From contig SVRF01000013.1 in NCBI GenBank assembly GCA_015064945.1, positions 1 through 44,965 on the forward strand: 44,965 nt of DNA, given 5' to 3'. Origin of the DNA: Oscillospiraceae bacterium (GTDB lineage Bacteria > Bacillota > Clostridia > Oscillospirales > CAG-382). Of this stretch, positions 1 to 7,414 are shown in pieces. Under the pieces are notes generated by a model. It searched no databases. It was not told the origin of the DNA and worked only from the letters and a program-made list of their open reading frames with translations. Position 1 is the stretch's first letter, and each line of letters opens with the position of its first letter. The position numbers and the translations under genes are program-made.

Positions 1-95
1 AGAAGCACACTATTTGATAAATTCATTTTAAGTTGCTGACAGACGGCGGTTTTTCCAACTCCCATTGTTCCACCGACTATATATAAGTTTTTCAT
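1..95 (-). CDS. P-loop nucleotide kinase/ATPase, N-terminal fragment (runs off the window)
   Basis: Only the first 31 codons lie in the window. The translation begins MKNLYIVGGTMGVGKTAVC, in which GGTMGVGKT is a Walker A (P-loop) motif right at the N-terminus. That placement is typical of small adenylate-kinase-like or AAA-type nucleotide kinases of unknown substrate. The ATG is preceded by AGGTGAG at good spacing, which supports the start. The rest of the gene is to the left of the window, so the substrate and length cannot be judged. Confidence 0.7.
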   Translation of the reverse strand, partial: MKNLYIVGGTMGVGKTAVCQQLKMNLSNSVL

Positions 96-176
96 ATACT
101 CACCTACAAATTCTTATTTATCGAACTGTTTATAGTGTAAAATTAAGACCGCAATTCGTGAGAACTGCGGTCTGTT

Positions 177-265
177 TGGCGGAGAGAGAGGGATTCGAAC
201 CCTCGTGCGCGTGAGCGCAAACTGATTTCGAGTCAGCCCCGTTATGACCACTTCGATATCTCTCC
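177..265 (-). tRNA. tRNA-Ser (anticodon CGA)
   Basis: On the minus strand the sequence starts GGAGAGATATCGAAGTGG and ends TCTCTCC plus GCCA. The 7-bp acceptor stem closes perfectly and the terminal CCA is encoded. The anticodon loop reads CTCGAAA, giving CGA for the UCG codon. A long variable arm (GCGCTCACGCGC) and the GGTTCGAATCC T-arm fit a class II serine tRNA. Partial copies of its 5' half lie upstream at 414-453 and 513-657. Confidence 0.95.
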
Positions 266-413
266 GTATTTGATTGTTTTTGAATTTTGCACGGCTTTTG
301 CAAGGCCGAAGTTGAAATGCATTCATCCAAAATTCAAGAAAAATGAAGCATTTGAGAGATTTTGCGAGAAAACGAGAGCTTTCGCAAGTTGCAGAGTGAT
401 AAGCTCGGCTACC

Positions 414-453
414 TTTCGAGTCAGCCCCGTTATGACCACTTCGATATCTCTCC
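414..453 (-). pseudogene. partial tRNA-Ser copy (5' half only)
   Basis: These 40 bases are identical to the 5' half of the intact tRNA-Ser at 177-265: acceptor 5' strand, D-arm and anticodon stem up to CGAAA. The similarity stops just after the anticodon, and no variable arm, T-arm or 3' acceptor strand follows. It cannot form a tRNA. It lies about 190 bp upstream of the intact gene in the same orientation. Confidence 0.85.
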
Positions 454-512
454 CTCTATGTTAAACCCCGTTTTGGAGTATAACGACTATTCAATTTTTC
501 ATCGAACGGGGC

Positions 513-657
513 GCCCCGTTATGTCCTGCCCGGGTGCCCGAAATTTTTCGCTCGCTGTTCGCTTCGCAAAATTTCGACCGCTGCCACTCCTTTTTGCTCC
601 CTTCATCCGCCACCGGCGGTGGTCGCAAACGTCCCCACTTCGATACCTCTCCGTATT
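513..657 (-). pseudogene. second tRNA-Ser fragment, apparently interrupted by about 110 bp of palindromic DNA
   Basis: Positions 634-657 match the tRNA-Ser 5' end and its flank (22 of 24 bases). The next tRNA segment, CATAACGGGGC, reappears at 513-523. Between them lie about 110 bp containing self-complementary blocks (CGAAATTTT/AAAATTTCG and CCGCCACCGGCGG). The simplest reading is a tRNA-Ser fragment split by a small palindromic insertion. No gene is apparent in 266-742, which otherwise holds only these tRNA remnants and short inverted repeats. Confidence 0.55.
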
Positions 658-742
658 GTTTTGTTGTTGCTACCTGGATATTGTACCATTATTCTGCCGC
701 AAAAGCAACTGTTTTTTTAAAAATTGTTGCTTGGGTCGAAGT

Positions 743-1498
743 TTACTCGTCGTCCTCGTCGTCCTCTTCTTTTTGAACGGTGGGCTTGGACTTAAAGGAA
801 AACTTGCTTTCGGTGCCTTTATACACACGCTCTATATTCTTTCGGTGCATAACGATAACCATAAGGGCGGTTATTGTTGCAAACAGCATTTTAAATATGC
901 CCGGCACGTGGCCCGCAAGATTTACCTCTATAATATAAACATAAGCGGGGTAGAAGAATGCGGCGATAACAGATGCCATAGAAACATAGCGGAATATAAA
1001 CAGCACCAACGCAAAGGTAGCAATAAGAAGCAGGAACACGGCAGGGTCTAAAATAAGGATAGCCGTAGCAGAAGCAAGCACACCCTTGCCGCCCTTGAAC
1101 TTATAATACACGGGTGCAATATGTCCAAGCACGCAGAACAGCGCCGCTATGTAAGCGCCCTCCACATTAAAAGCAGGGCTGTAGCTGACAAAAGCGCCAA
1201 GCAACACGGACAGCGCAGTTTTAAGCATATCGCCAAGCAGAGTAAACAGCGCCGCTTTTTTGCCGAACACCCTAAGCATATTGGTAAGGCCTGCGTTGCC
1301 GCTTCCGAAGCCTCTGATATCCTTGCCGAACAGCTTTCCCGAAACGATTATTGCGCTGTTGATACTGCCAAGCAGATAGCCGATAACCACGCACGCCAAG
1401 ATCTCAAGGGTTGCGGCTGCTTCAGGCACAAGAGCGCCCTTGCCGAAAACCACGGCGTTAAGCCCTATTTTTTCTGCAATCCAACCATACCACCACAC
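743..1498 (-). CDS. plsY: Glycerol-3-phosphate acyltransferase PlsY
   Basis: PlsY is an integral membrane enzyme that transfers the acyl group from acyl-phosphate to glycerol-3-phosphate, making lysophosphatidate. The family motifs are present: GSINSA, then GSGNAG, then GGKGV, with several hydrophobic helices. At 251 residues it is longer than usual (about 200), with roughly 30 extra N-terminal residues and a very acidic C-terminal tail (EEDDEDDE). The start is GTG, with GGAGG nine bases upstream; no other in-frame start sits before the first motif. It follows der by 18 bp and is the last gene of the DUF512-der-plsY transcription unit. Confidence 0.93.
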   Translation of the reverse strand: MWWYGWIAEKIGLNAVVFGKGALVPEAAATLEILACVVIGYLLGSINSAIIVSGKLFGKDIRGFGSGNAGLTNMLRVFGKKAALFTLLGDMLKTALSVLLGAFVSYSPAFNVEGAYIAALFCVLGHIAPVYYKFKGGKGVLASATAILILDPAVFLLLIATFALVLFIFRYVSMASVIAAFFYPAYVYIIEVNLAGHVPGIFKMLFATITALMVIVMHRKNIERVYKGTESKFSFKSKPTVQKEEDDEDDE

Positions 1499-1516
1499 GG
1501 TAAAAGTCCTCCTTGT

Positions 1517-2836
1517 TTAGTTATCCTCTTTTTGCCTGATAATCAGCTTTATTGGCGTACCCTCGAAGCCGAAAACGTCCCTTAAACAGTTTTCGATATA
1601 ACGCTGATAAGAGAAATGGAACAGCTCTGCACTGTTACAGAATATAACAAACGTAGGCGGCTTGATACCTGTTTGTGTCATATAATATATCTTAAGTCTT
1701 CTGCCCTTGTCCGTGGGGGGCTGGACCCTGTTCATTGCGTCGTTAAGCACATCGTTAAGCACGCCCGTAGAGATGCGCTGTATGGACTTATCGTATACGG
1801 AATTTATCATTTCGTAAAGCTTATCCACACGCTGACCCGTTTTTGCGGAAACAAAGGCAATAGGTGCGTAGGTCATATAGGAAAGTGCATCGTACACGTC
1901 CTTTTTAAAGGTGTTAACGGTGGAATTATCCTTCTCCAAAGTGTCCCACTTGTTCATAACGATAATCGCCGCCTTGCCTGCGTTGTGGCTTATGCCTGCA
2001 ATGCGTTCGTCCTGGGCGGTAACGCCTTCTGCGGCATCACACATAATAAGGCAAACGTCCGCACGCTCCACCGCCGCACGGGCACGGAGCACGCTGTATT
2101 TTTCGATATTATCTTCTATTTTAGCGTTTCTGCGGATGCCTGCCGTATCGATAAACACGTACTTGCCGTGTTCGTTTTCAACACGGGTATCGGTAGCATC
2201 ACGGGTGGTGCCGGGGATGTTGGAAACGATAACACGCTCCTCCCCTGCCACGCGATTGACCATAGAGCTTTTGCCTGCGTTGGGCTTGCCGATAACAGCA
2301 ACACGGATAACGCCCTCTTCCTCAGGCTCCGGCTCGTAGTCGGGAAGCAGCTCCACTATACGGTCAAGGATATCGCCGCTGCCCGTACCGTGGATAGAAG
2401 ACAAGGGGATAGGCTCACCCAGTCCCAGCTCGTAAAACTCATAATACTCGCCGGGGAGTGCGCCCACAGAGTCTATTTTATTAACCGCAAGAACCACAGG
2501 CTTACGGCTTTTCATAAGCATTGTTGCAATCTCGCGGTCGTCGGCGGTAACGCCTGCCCTGACATCCGTCATAAACAGGATAACATCGGCGCTTACCATA
2601 GCCAGTTCTGCCTGATTGCGCATCTGACGCAGTATCTCTGTATTAGCCGTAGGTTCAAGACCGCCCGTATCCGTAATAACAAAGCTTTTACCGTTCCACT
2701 CCGTATCCGCATAAATACGGTCACGGGTCACGCCGGGGGTATCGTCCACTATGGAGATACGCTCGCCGGTTATTTTATTAAAAAAGGTGCTTTTCCCCAC
2801 ATTGGGTCTGCCTATAATGGCAACTGTACCTTTCAT
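1517..2836 (-). CDS. der: Ribosome biogenesis GTPase Der (EngA)
   Basis: Der is a tandem-GTPase needed for 50S ribosomal subunit maturation. Two G domains are visible: GRPNVGKS at residues 9-16 with NKID at 119-122, and GKPNAGKS at 183-190 with a later NKWD. A C-terminal KH-like domain ends in ...GTPIKLIIRQKED. The 439-residue length is normal for the family. Its ATG overlaps the stop codon of the upstream DUF512 gene by 4 bp, implying translational coupling. The der-plsY neighbourhood is common in Firmicutes. Confidence 0.97.
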   Translation of the reverse strand: MKGTVAIIGRPNVGKSTFFNKITGERISIVDDTPGVTRDRIYADTEWNGKSFVITDTGGLEPTANTEILRQMRNQAELAMVSADVILFMTDVRAGVTADDREIATMLMKSRKPVVLAVNKIDSVGALPGEYYEFYELGLGEPIPLSSIHGTGSGDILDRIVELLPDYEPEPEEEGVIRVAVIGKPNAGKSSMVNRVAGEERVIVSNIPGTTRDATDTRVENEHGKYVFIDTAGIRRNAKIEDNIEKYSVLRARAAVERADVCLIMCDAAEGVTAQDERIAGISHNAGKAAIIVMNKWDTLEKDNSTVNTFKKDVYDALSYMTYAPIAFVSAKTGQRVDKLYEMINSVYDKSIQRISTGVLNDVLNDAMNRVQPPTDKGRRLKIYYMTQTGIKPPTFVIFCNSAELFHFSYQRYIENCLRDVFGFEGTPIKLIIRQKEDN

Positions 2837-4161
2837 ATCATATCCTCCTCGCTTATACCAAGCAGATTATAAAGAAGTGACGCCCCGTCCTTTTCCGCCA
2901 CGGAAATGGGGTAACCGAGGCTTTCAGCCGCTTCGTCAAGGCTTACGCCGTCAAGGAACAAATCCCCCTCGCTTCTAAGCATATTACAGGGGATAACCAG
3001 CCTGTCACAGCAGCCTGCGGACTTTAAAGCTTCCACAAGGTCGCCGCCCGTGATAAGGCCGCTTACCGTAACGGTGTTGCCGAAGAATTTGTTTTCCACC
3101 CCGAACACACGGCATTCCAGCTGAGGAAACGCATCGGTCGCTTTTGCGCACAGCTCACATATATGGCCGTAAGCCGCCTGACCCGTTGCCACATAAACCT
3201 TTTGGGGTAGGATTTTTTCGGACATCTCCGACGCTGCAGCATCCTCCAGCGCCCACAGAAACTCCTCCCTATGGCAACGGAGCATACCCACACCGTTTTC
3301 CAACTGAGGGTAGCCGTCATACTCATCCTCGGGGGGGATGGGGATACCTGCGGTAAGATAAAACTCATCTGAAGCGTAGAACATCCGCACACCCTTTTCC
3401 TCAAGGGGTAGTTTTGTAAATTCGTCTATGGTTTTGATAACCGCCGCCGCTTCCTCCGCGGTAAACAGGCGAAGCTTCGGCAGTCCCTCCCTATGGGCGG
3501 TAAGCCCAACGGGTACTGCGGACACGCTTTGCAGGGACTTAAGCTTATAAAGCTGTTCCATACTGTAGACAAGCTCTTCCCCATCGTTTATGCCGGGGCA
3601 AAGAACAAGCTGTGCGTTTATGGCAATGCCGTGCTCGGAAAGCTGTGTAAGATAATCAAGGCATTTGCCCGCAAAGCGGTTGCCCATCATAGAACAACGC
3701 AAATTCGGGTTCATTGTATGCACAGACACGTTAACGGGGGAGATGTGCATCTTTATTATCCTTGCGATATCGTCATCGGTCAGATTGGTAAGAGTAACGT
3801 AGTTGCCGTGGAGGAAGGAAAGTCTCTCATCATCGTCCTTAAAATAAATGCTTTCCCTCATCCCCTTGGGGTTCTGGTCGATAAAGCAAAACACACAGTT
3901 ATTGCGGCAACGCTTTTGTTTTGTTATAAGGTAACTGTCAAACTCCGCACCGAAGGGCTCGTATTCGCCCTTGGAAAGCTTAAGGGTAAAAGGCTTGCCT
4001 TCCCGCTCTGCCTCGATAACAAGGCGGCGGTCGGTGGTGTAAAAATAATAGTCCAGCCCGTCGTTTATGGGGTTACCGTTTACGCTTATTATATTGTCGT
4101 GTGCCAAAAGCCCTGCTTTTTCCGCAGGACTGCCCTTTGCCACAAAGCTTATTTTAACCAT
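2833..4161 (-). CDS. DUF512 family radical-SAM/PDZ-like protein
   Basis: The N-terminus (VAKGSPAEKAGLLAHDNIISVNG) looks like a PDZ domain. It is followed by a CRNNCVFCFIDQ motif, a CX3CX2C radical-SAM-type iron-sulfur cluster binding site. This combination defines the DUF512 (YdiL-type) family usually found next to der in Clostridia; its reaction is not established. I chose the ATG at 4161 because GGAG lies just upstream and the family starts near this point, although an in-frame start exists 39 bp further upstream. Its stop overlaps the der start. Confidence 0.9.
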   Translation of the reverse strand: MVKISFVAKGSPAEKAGLLAHDNIISVNGNPINDGLDYYFYTTDRRLVIEAEREGKPFTLKLSKGEYEPFGAEFDSYLITKQKRCRNNCVFCFIDQNPKGMRESIYFKDDDERLSFLHGNYVTLTNLTDDDIARIIKMHISPVNVSVHTMNPNLRCSMMGNRFAGKCLDYLTQLSEHGIAINAQLVLCPGINDGEELVYSMEQLYKLKSLQSVSAVPVGLTAHREGLPKLRLFTAEEAAAVIKTIDEFTKLPLEEKGVRMFYASDEFYLTAGIPIPPEDEYDGYPQLENGVGMLRCHREEFLWALEDAAASEMSEKILPQKVYVATGQAAYGHICELCAKATDAFPQLECRVFGVENKFFGNTVTVSGLITGGDLVEALKSAGCCDRLVIPCNMLRSEGDLFLDGVSLDEAAESLGYPISVAEKDGASLLYNLLGISEEDMI

Positions 4162-4233
4162 AAATTTTCTCCATAAACGCAAAAGGCGCGCCTGCCCCAA
4201 GCCCTAATGACCGGAGTACGGCACGCGTTTTTG

Positions 4234-4262
4234 GAAGGTTTCTGCCTGTGGCAGAAACCTTC
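4234..4262 (-). terminator. Probable terminator after rpmF
   Basis: A perfect 13-bp stem (GAAGGTTTCTGCC with GGCAGAAACCTTC) closes a 3-base loop. In the rpmF direction it is followed by CAAAAACG, so the T-tract is poor, but the stem is very strong. It separates the YceD-rpmF unit from the DUF512-der-plsY unit. Confidence 0.5.
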
Positions 4263-4278
4263 ACATTAAACCAAAGCC

Positions 4279-4470
4279 TTATGCCTTTTTACTGTCCTTG
4301 CTGATGATTTCCTCGCCTGCGTAGGAGCCGCAACTCTTGCAAACTCTGTGGGAAAGGTTGTACTCACCGCACTTTGCGCACTTAGTCATGCCGGGCATAT
4401 CCAGCTTCCATACGGAAGAGCGTCTCTTATCTCTTCTTGCCTTGGACACTTTTGCCTTTGGTACTGCCAT
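4279..4470 (-). CDS. rpmF: 50S ribosomal protein L32
   Basis: The protein begins [18 protein letters not shown], the standard L32 N-terminus. It carries two CXXC pairs (CAKC and CKSC) that form a zinc ribbon. Length is 63 residues. The ATG at 4470 is preceded by GGGAGGTG at 7 bp spacing; an in-frame GTG nine bases upstream lies inside that ribosome-binding site and is unlikely to be used. It follows the DUF177 gene by 32 bp, the usual yceD-rpmF pair. Confidence 0.97.
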   Translation of the reverse strand: MAVPKAKVSKARRDKRRSSVWKLDMPGMTKCAKCGEYNLSHRVCKSCGSYAGEEIISKDSKKA

Positions 4471-4502
4471 CTTCAGCACCTCCCTCTTTTAGGAATAATA
4501 TA

Positions 4503-4997
4503 TCAGCCGTTATCAAGCAACGCTTTCAAAACCTCAAGCCGTGGGTCGATCTCCTTAGCGGGGCAATTGCAACTGCCTTTGTTAAGGTTCTTGCCGCATT
4601 TGGGACACAGTCCCTTGCAGTCCTCACGGCATAACAGCTTGGTGGGCAGCTCCAAAAGCAGCTCGTCATTAAAAACGGCGCTAAGGTCAATAAACCCATC
4701 CTCGTCTGTTAAAATATACTCATCATTCTCGTCTGCAACAAGCTTGCGTGCCACGGGTCGCTCTATCCTGAAGCTGTGGCTGAAATCAAAGCCCTCACCG
4801 CAACGGGAGCAAATACCCTCTGCCGCCACAGCCACATCCGCCGCAAGAAGCAGATATCCGCCGTGGTTGCCGACGCCGCCTTTTATCTTTGCGCTACCCC
4901 CGTTAAAATCGCCGTAATCTGCACCAAGGGGCAAAACAAAGTCAAAACTCAGGGTGCCGCCGTCCTGCGCCAGCAGTTGTTGTATATCCAGCCGCAT
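4503..4997 (-). CDS. YceD family protein (DUF177)
   Basis: This is the 164-residue DUF177/YceD protein that nearly always precedes rpmF; in plants and bacteria the family has been linked to 23S rRNA accumulation. Features include CSRCGEGF, a central acidic stretch, and a Cys-rich end (CREDCKGLCPKCGKNLNKG) that probably binds metal. A consensus minus-strand promoter lies at 5046-5074, so this is probably the first gene of the yceD-rpmF operon. Confidence 0.9.
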   Translation of the reverse strand: MRLDIQQLLAQDGGTLSFDFVLPLGADYGDFNGGSAKIKGGVGNHGGYLLLAADVAVAAEGICSRCGEGFDFSHSFRIERPVARKLVADENDEYILTDEDGFIDLSAVFNDELLLELPTKLLCREDCKGLCPKCGKNLNKGSCNCPAKEIDPRLEVLKALLDNG

Positions 4998-5045
4998 AAA
5001 ACCACACCCCCGTGTTTTTACCGTCGTCTCAGCAGACGCTCATAC

Positions 5046-5074
5046 ATTATAACTCTTTGCGTGGCTTTTGTCAA
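5046..5074 (-). promoter_or_regulatory. Consensus housekeeping promoter for the yceD-rpmF unit
   Basis: On the minus strand TTGACA (5069-5074) and TATAAT (5046-5051) are separated by exactly 17 bp. Both hexamers match the sigma-A consensus perfectly. It points toward the DUF177 gene starting at 4997. Confidence 0.85.
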
Positions 5075-5147
5075 CAGTTTTTTTAAAGGTTTTTGCATAA
5101 AAAAGCAGTATTTGGCTGATAATAGGAGGGACAGGAGTTGATTTTTT

Positions 5148-5324
5148 ATGAAAAAGCTATGCAAATGCATTATAATAAGCGGCGCTGTGGCAGGTATGGT
5201 CATTGGCGCATCCTCTGCATATATGACGGCAATGATAATAAAAAGCAAAACAGGCGTGTGCGATATGATGAAGTGCAAAGCCAAGGAAGCTTTTAAGGCT
5301 ATGGGAGACAAATTCACCCTGTAG
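5148..5324 (+). CDS. Small membrane protein, 58 residues, unknown function
   Basis: The reading frame encodes MKKLCKCIIISGAVAGMV at its start, then one glycine/alanine-rich hydrophobic segment (about residues 8-32) and a Lys-rich tail with CDMMKCK. AGGAG lies upstream of the ATG at good spacing, and a strong hairpin terminator follows directly, so it looks like a real monocistronic gene. The layout (single membrane segment plus basic amphipathic tail) recalls YtxH-like small proteins, but I do not recognise a defined family. Confidence 0.65.
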   Translation: MKKLCKCIIISGAVAGMVIGASSAYMTAMIIKSKTGVCDMMKCKAKEAFKAMGDKFTL

Positions 5325-5328
5325 TTCA

Positions 5329-5386
5329 ATGCCCAAGGGGCAATTCACGGTGCCGACACCTTATGAATTGTCCTTTGGGCATTTTA
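5329..5386 (+). terminator. Terminator after the 58-residue membrane protein
   Basis: Inverted arms TGCCCAAGGGGCAATTCA and TGAATTGTCCTTTGGGCA form a stem of about 18 bp around a loop, followed by TTTTAAATTT. It lies directly after the stop codon at 5324 and before the promoter of the nucleotidase gene. Confidence 0.8.
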
Positions 5387-5395
5387 AATTTCCTA

Positions 5396-5424
5396 TTGCA
5401 AAGCCTTCGATTGTTTGCTAAAAT
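5396..5424 (+). promoter_or_regulatory. Probable sigma-A promoter for the nucleotidase gene
   Basis: TTGCAA (5396-5401) and TAAAAT (5419-5424) are 17 bp apart, about 40 bp upstream of the ATG at 5465. One hexamer mismatch in TAAAAT and two in TTGCAA make this a moderate match. Confidence 0.6.
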
Positions 5425-5464
5425 AAAGCCATCCTAAAATATATTCAATAAGGAGGCAATTTAT

Positions 5465-7294
5465 ATGAAGCACATATTCAAGGGCTTTTTTGCCGTTATT
5501 CTTGTTTTGGCTCTCAGTCTCGGCACCGTACCTGTTTTTGCAGGTGAAGGCGGACAGATAATAGTGCTTTTCACCAACGACGTTCACTGTGCCATCGACG
5601 GCTATTCCTCTCTTGCGGCGTACCGTGAACAGCTTATAGACGAGGGTAACAGCGTTATCCTTGTGGACCTGGGTGACGCAATACAGGGCGAGATAATAGG
5701 CACCATTACCGACGGCGAGGCGCCGGTTACACTGATGAACGCTGTGGGATATGACTATGCGATCCCCGGTAATCACGAATTTGACTACGGTATGGACACC
5801 TTTTTGGGCTTGGCGGTAAATACTGCGGAGTATGAGTATCTAAGCGCAAACTTTACGGACCTGCGTCTTGGCACCACCGTACTGCCCCCCTATGCCATAG
5901 AGGACTTCGGCGGCTACAAGGTGGCTTTTTTGGGCGTTTGCACCCCTGAGGCCTATACCAAGTCCACCCCTGTATATTTCCAGGACGAGAACGGCAACTA
6001 CATATACAGCTTTTGCGAAAACAGCCTTTACGATACCGTGCAGACTGCGGTGGACAGCGCCATATACGACGGTGCGGACTTTGTTGTCGCTCTTTGCCAC
6101 TTGGGTATTGAGGGCACCACCGAAGGCTGGAAGTCTACGGACCTTATTGCCAACACCACAGGCATTGATGTGGTGCTGGACGGTCACTCCCACCAAACCA
6201 TCCACGGCGAGTACTACGAAAACAAGGACGGCGACACGGTATTATTAAGCTCCACCGGCGAAAAGCTTGGCAATATAGGCAAGCTTAACATAAGCATGTC
6301 GGGCAGTGCGGATACACAGCTTATACCCCTTGAAACCGTAAACGGCGAAGGCGATGCCTTTGGATCTGTTCAGGCCCTTATAGACGGTTACAACGCAGAG
6401 CTGGCATATCTCTTTAACCCCATCGGTACCAGTGACGCAAACCTTGCCATCTACGACGAAGAAGGCACACGCATAATACGCAATTACGAGACCAATATGG
6501 GCGACTTTGTTACCGACGCATACCGTGCCGTAACAGGGGCGGATATCGCCTTTGCCAACGGCGGCGGTATAAGAGCAGAGATACCCGCAGGAGACGTTAC
6601 CCGCAAACTGCTGATGGACGTTAACCCTTGGAGCAACGAAATGTGCGTTATAGAAGCAACAGGCCAGCAGATACTTGACGCACTGGAACACGGTGCTTCC
6701 GGCTATCCCGAAGAGTTCGGCGGATTTTTGCAGGTGTCGGGTCTTAGCTACGAGATACACAGCTACTACGACAGCCCCGTATACGTTGACGAGATGGGTG
6801 CATTTGTGGGCATTGACGAGAATATGAGACGCCGTGTTCAAAATGTCAAGGTAGGCGGCGAGGACATAGACCCCGAAGCCATATACACAGTTGCAGGCAG
6901 TTTTTATATGCTTAAAAACGGCGGCGACGGCTTTACAATGTTTGCGGACAGCCCCATAGTGGCTTACGAGGGCCTGCTTTGCGACTCTGATATGCTTATA
7001 GAATACTTTTTGACCGAGCTTGACGGATACATAAGCTATGAGCAGTACGGGTTTATGTACGGCGACATCAGAATAGCCCTGTTTACCGAGCAGTGCTATA
7101 CATTGGGTGACGTTAACGAGGACGGCGCAGTTAACAGCCTTGATGCGGCTTACGTGCTTAGGTACGATGCAGAGCTGATAAGCCTTGACTACAAACAGCT
7201 TTGGGCGGCAGACGTTAACGGCGACGGCATTGTTAACAGCCTTGATGCGGCGTGGATCTTGAGATTTGACGCAGAGCTTATTACCGAGTTTTAA
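5465..7294 (+). CDS. Secreted 5'-nucleotidase/metallophosphoesterase with C-terminal dockerin
   Basis: A signal peptide (residues 1-27) precedes a calcineurin-type phosphoesterase domain with its metal-binding motifs: NDVH (38-41), DLGD (68-71), GNHEFD (102-107) and GHSHQ. A UshA-like C-terminal 5'-nucleotidase domain follows (NPWSNEMCVIEATGQQ). The last 63 residues (547-609) are two dockerin-type repeats, DVNEDGAVNSLDAA and DVNGDGIVNSLDAA, each with the DXNXDGXXXXXD calcium loop. The protein probably dephosphorylates extracellular nucleotides while anchored by the dockerin to a cohesin-bearing protein; no cohesin is in this window. AGGAGG precedes the ATG. Confidence 0.92.
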   Translation: MKHIFKGFFAVILVLALSLGTVPVFAGEGGQIIVLFTNDVHCAIDGYSSLAAYREQLIDEGNSVILVDLGDAIQGEIIGTITDGEAPVTLMNAVGYDYAIPGNHEFDYGMDTFLGLAVNTAEYEYLSANFTDLRLGTTVLPPYAIEDFGGYKVAFLGVCTPEAYTKSTPVYFQDENGNYIYSFCENSLYDTVQTAVDSAIYDGADFVVALCHLGIEGTTEGWKSTDLIANTTGIDVVLDGHSHQTIHGEYYENKDGDTVLLSSTGEKLGNIGKLNISMSGSADTQLIPLETVNGEGDAFGSVQALIDGYNAELAYLFNPIGTSDANLAIYDEEGTRIIRNYETNMGDFVTDAYRAVTGADIAFANGGGIRAEIPAGDVTRKLLMDVNPWSNEMCVIEATGQQILDALEHGASGYPEEFGGFLQVSGLSYEIHSYYDSPVYVDEMGAFVGIDENMRRRVQNVKVGGEDIDPEAIYTVAGSFYMLKNGGDGFTMFADSPIVAYEGLLCDSDMLIEYFLTELDGYISYEQYGFMYGDIRIALFTEQCYTLGDVNEDGAVNSLDAAYVLRYDAELISLDYKQLWAADVNGDGIVNSLDAAWILRFDAELITEF

Positions 7295-7323
7295 GCGTTT
7301 TATACAAAGAAAAATCATACCAA

Positions 7324-7369
7324 GAAAAAAAGCTTTTCGGCGCGCTGTGCCGAAAAGCTTTTCTTCTTG
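7324..7369. terminator. Bidirectional terminator between convergent secreted-protein genes
   Basis: AAAAAGCTTTTCGGC and GCCGAAAAGCTTTT pair around a 7-base loop, with A-runs on the left and T-rich sequence on the right. It can terminate both the nucleotidase gene (plus) and the large dockerin gene (minus) that converge here. Confidence 0.85.
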
Positions 7370-7414
7370 AAAAGAGGAAGTAAGAAAAACTGAAAATGAA
7401 AAAGCGGTCAATCC

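Noticed and set aside
266..742. Small plus-strand coding regions near the tRNA
   Set aside because: The frames run through tRNA fragments and palindromes, lack ribosome-binding sites and encode no recognisable protein.
1616..2872. A 418-codon plus-strand frame opposite der
   Set aside because: It lies entirely over der, which has two intact GTPase domains; the product is His/Cys-rich with no motif.
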